Positions 5,446-6,816 of a stretch of 6,816 nt of DNA are shown in pieces (within the stretch, counting starts at the first letter, position 1; each line of letters starts with the position of its first letter). The DNA comes from DSAR01 sp034437315 (GTDB lineage Bacteria; Chloroflexota; Anaerolineae; B4-G1), in the NCBI GenBank assembly GCA_034437315.1, contig DAOTUC010000360.1:1-6816 (forward strand), given 5' to 3'. Below the pieces are notes generated by a model. It was given only the letters and a program-made list of their open reading frames with translations, made no database searches and had not been told where the DNA came from. The translations under genes and the position numbers were made by a program.

Positions 5446-6816
5446 ATGAAAAGGCGACTGTTCTTAGCGTTCGGCGCGACCGTGTTGGGCCTGATTCTGG
5501 CCCTGACGTTGGTCTCTGTGGATCAGGACGTTTCGGCTGAATCTGCGGCGGTGGCAGAGCCTGGGTCATACGACGCTCTTGACGTGGATGGCGACATTCT
5601 CCCTCAGTGGACGTTGATCGAGCGACAGCAAAACCAGAGCGCCCAATGGACGGACGCGCCCCAGCGTCCGGCCAGCGAGCTACACGTCTGCCCATCCGGC
5701 TGCGCCTATACCACCATCCAATCCGCTGTCGACGCCGCCTTCGCGGGCGACGTGATCAAAGTCGCGGGGGGCGTCTACACCGAGAACCTCTCCATCTCCA
5801 CCCCGGTGACCATCGAGGGCGGCTACGAGTCCACCGGCTGGACCCGCGACCTGGCCCAGCACGTGACAATCATCGACGGCTCGAACAGCTGGACGGTGTG
5901 GGGCGATTGGGACGGCCTCAAGGTCCAGAAGCCGGTCGTCATCAGCGACGGCGTCGAGTACAAGATGTGGTTCGACGGTGTGGATCTGCGCGGAGAGATC
6001 GCCGTCGGCCTGGCGACTTCCGAAGACGGCGTCTCCTGGAGTAAATCCGGCCTCAATCCCGTGCTCGACAGCGACGATCCCTGGGACGCCAGCGAAGAAC
6101 ACGCGCCATTCGTCATCAAGGAAGACGGCCTCTACAAACTGTGGTACGAGAGCAGAGGCGACGCGCGACAATTAAATTACGCCACCAGCAACGACGGCAT
6201 CAGTTGGGAGCAGTACGCCGGCAACCCGGTGCTCCAGGCCGGTCCCGAGGGCTACGATCAGGAGAGCGCCGCCCACGGTTCCGTGCTCAACGACGGCGGG
6301 ACGTACAAACTGTGGTACCACGCCATCGGCGACCAGGGCGCCATCATCGCCTACGCCACCTCGCCCGACGGCGTCGCTTGGAACAAGGATGGGCCAGCGC
6401 TGCTGCCCCAGACCGGTACGTGGGAGGAGAACGGCCTGTGGGGACCCAGCGTGCTCAAGCTTGGCGCAACGTACTGGATGTGGTACGCGGGTGGTTCGGA
6501 ACAGCATCCGGCCATCGGCGTGGTCACCAGCACGGACGGCGTCAATTGGAACCGTCTCGGAGCCGGGCCGACGTTTACGGAGACGGATCCTATAGGCGAT
6601 CCGCACGTCATCTACGAAAACGAGACGTTCAAGATGTGGTACAACGTGTGGCGCGACGAGGGAAACACGGCTGAGATCAATTACGCCGAGTCGCTCGACG
6701 GCGTCAACTGGACGTCGGACGTTCCCAACCCCGCGTTGGACACCGGCGCGCCGGGCGAGTGGGGCCAGCCGGTGGCGACGTTCGAGAGCGCGGCAAGCGG
6801 CGCGGCGCTGGACGGG
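5446..6816 (+). CDS. Secreted beta-helix protein with five-bladed propeller (3' end outside window)
   Basis: The frame is open for 457 codons to the right edge. Residues 1-31 are a signal peptide: MKRR, a hydrophobic core, and a likely cleavage after VSA. Residues about 32-78 are a variable linker. Residues about 80-145 (LHVCPSGC, TTIQSAVDAAFAGDVIKV, then VTIEGGY and TIIDG) match the opening coils of right-handed parallel beta-helix (pectate-lyase-like) surface proteins. Five repeats follow, each with a (Y/F)K(M/L)W(Y/F)-type strand (residues 172, 230, 287, 343, 395) and an ATSxDGVxW-type turn, as in five-bladed propellers of the GH43/GH32/GH130 fold group. HAPFVIK and GDPHVIY resemble active-site strands of those enzymes, but I cannot assign catalytic residues, so both a carbohydrate-active and a purely structural or binding role are open. 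Residues 441-457 resemble beta-helix sequence again. The protein is probably exported and cell-surface bound or released. It has its own predicted promoter and a strong ribosome binding site. Confidence 0.9.
   Translation, partial: MKRRLFLAFGATVLGLILALTLVSVDQDVSAESAAVAEPGSYDALDVDGDILPQWTLIERQQNQSAQWTDAPQRPASELHVCPSGCAYTTIQSAVDAAFAGDVIKVAGGVYTENLSISTPVTIEGGYESTGWTRDLAQHVTIIDGSNSWTVWGDWDGLKVQKPVVISDGVEYKMWFDGVDLRGEIAVGLATSEDGVSWSKSGLNPVLDSDDPWDASEEHAPFVIKEDGLYKLWYESRGDARQLNYATSNDGISWEQYAGNPVLQAGPEGYDQESAAHGSVLNDGGTYKLWYHAIGDQGAIIAYATSPDGVAWNKDGPALLPQTGTWEENGLWGPSVLKLGATYWMWYAGGSEQHPAIGVVTSTDGVNWNRLGAGPTFTETDPIGDPHVIYENETFKMWYNVWRDEGNTAEINYAESLDGVNWTSDVPNPALDTGAPGEWGQPVATFESAASGAALDG
5914..6714 (+). 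repeat. Five tandem propeller-blade repeats
   Basis: The translated repeats begin with the strand motifs YKMWF (residue 172), YKLWY (230), YKLWY (287), YWMWY (343) and FKMWY (395), so the period is 58, 57, 56 and 52 residues. Each is followed about 15-20 residues later by a turn: DGVSW, DGISW, DGVAW, DGVNW and DGVNW, and in four cases then by a Pro-containing loop such as NPVL. The turn resembles, but is one residue shorter than, the classical Asp-box. Five units are enough to close one five-bladed propeller. Confidence 0.85.

Noticed and set aside
5607..6674. Several plus- and minus-strand open frames opposite or out of frame with the secreted-protein gene.
   Set aside because: The frame from 5446 has a signal peptide, regular repeats and a strong ribosome binding site. 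The others are Arg-rich shadows of it.

Overview
The window looks like a stretch of a moderately GC-rich bacterial chromosome. The gene types suggest a Chloroflexota (Anaerolineae-like) organism. Very long zinc-ribbon/double-cyclase/ATPase/TPR proteins and secreted beta-helix proteins of the 'CPSGCxYTTIQSAVDAA' type are frequent there. This placement rests on family knowledge, not on a marker gene.

Layout, left to right. (1) Positions 1-128, minus strand: the first 42 codons of a lysine-rich, unrecognised protein that runs off the left edge. (2) Positions 295-390, minus strand: a complete selenocysteine tRNA (anticodon UCA, 8-bp acceptor stem, 6-bp D stem with 4-nt loop, long variable arm). 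A good sigma70-type promoter lies just upstream at 404-432. The host therefore probably reads some UGA codons as selenocysteine, although no selenoprotein or sel gene is visible here. (3) Positions 391-765: a divergent intergenic region carrying the tRNA promoter, a perfect 10-bp inverted repeat, further GC-rich hairpins and a weak rightward promoter candidate. (4) Positions 766-5169, plus strand: one intact 1467-residue signalling protein with two zinc ribbons, two class III cyclase domains, a STAND-like AAA ATPase and a long TPR tail. (5) Positions 5170-5445: an intergenic region with an extended -10 promoter and a leader of about 180 nt. (6) Position 5446 to the right edge, plus strand: the first 457 codons of a secreted protein with a signal peptide, the start of a right-handed beta-helix, and five beta-propeller blades. 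The last visible residues look like beta-helix again.

The genes do not form an obvious pathway. The tRNA and left gene are transcribed leftward. The cyclase and the surface protein are each likely to have their own promoter. Two protein-level observations stand out. The catalytic residues of the two cyclase domains are lost in a complementary way, which suggests one composite active site. The propeller of the secreted protein appears to be inserted into a beta-helix rather than appended to it. No mobile element, CRISPR array or phage gene was seen.
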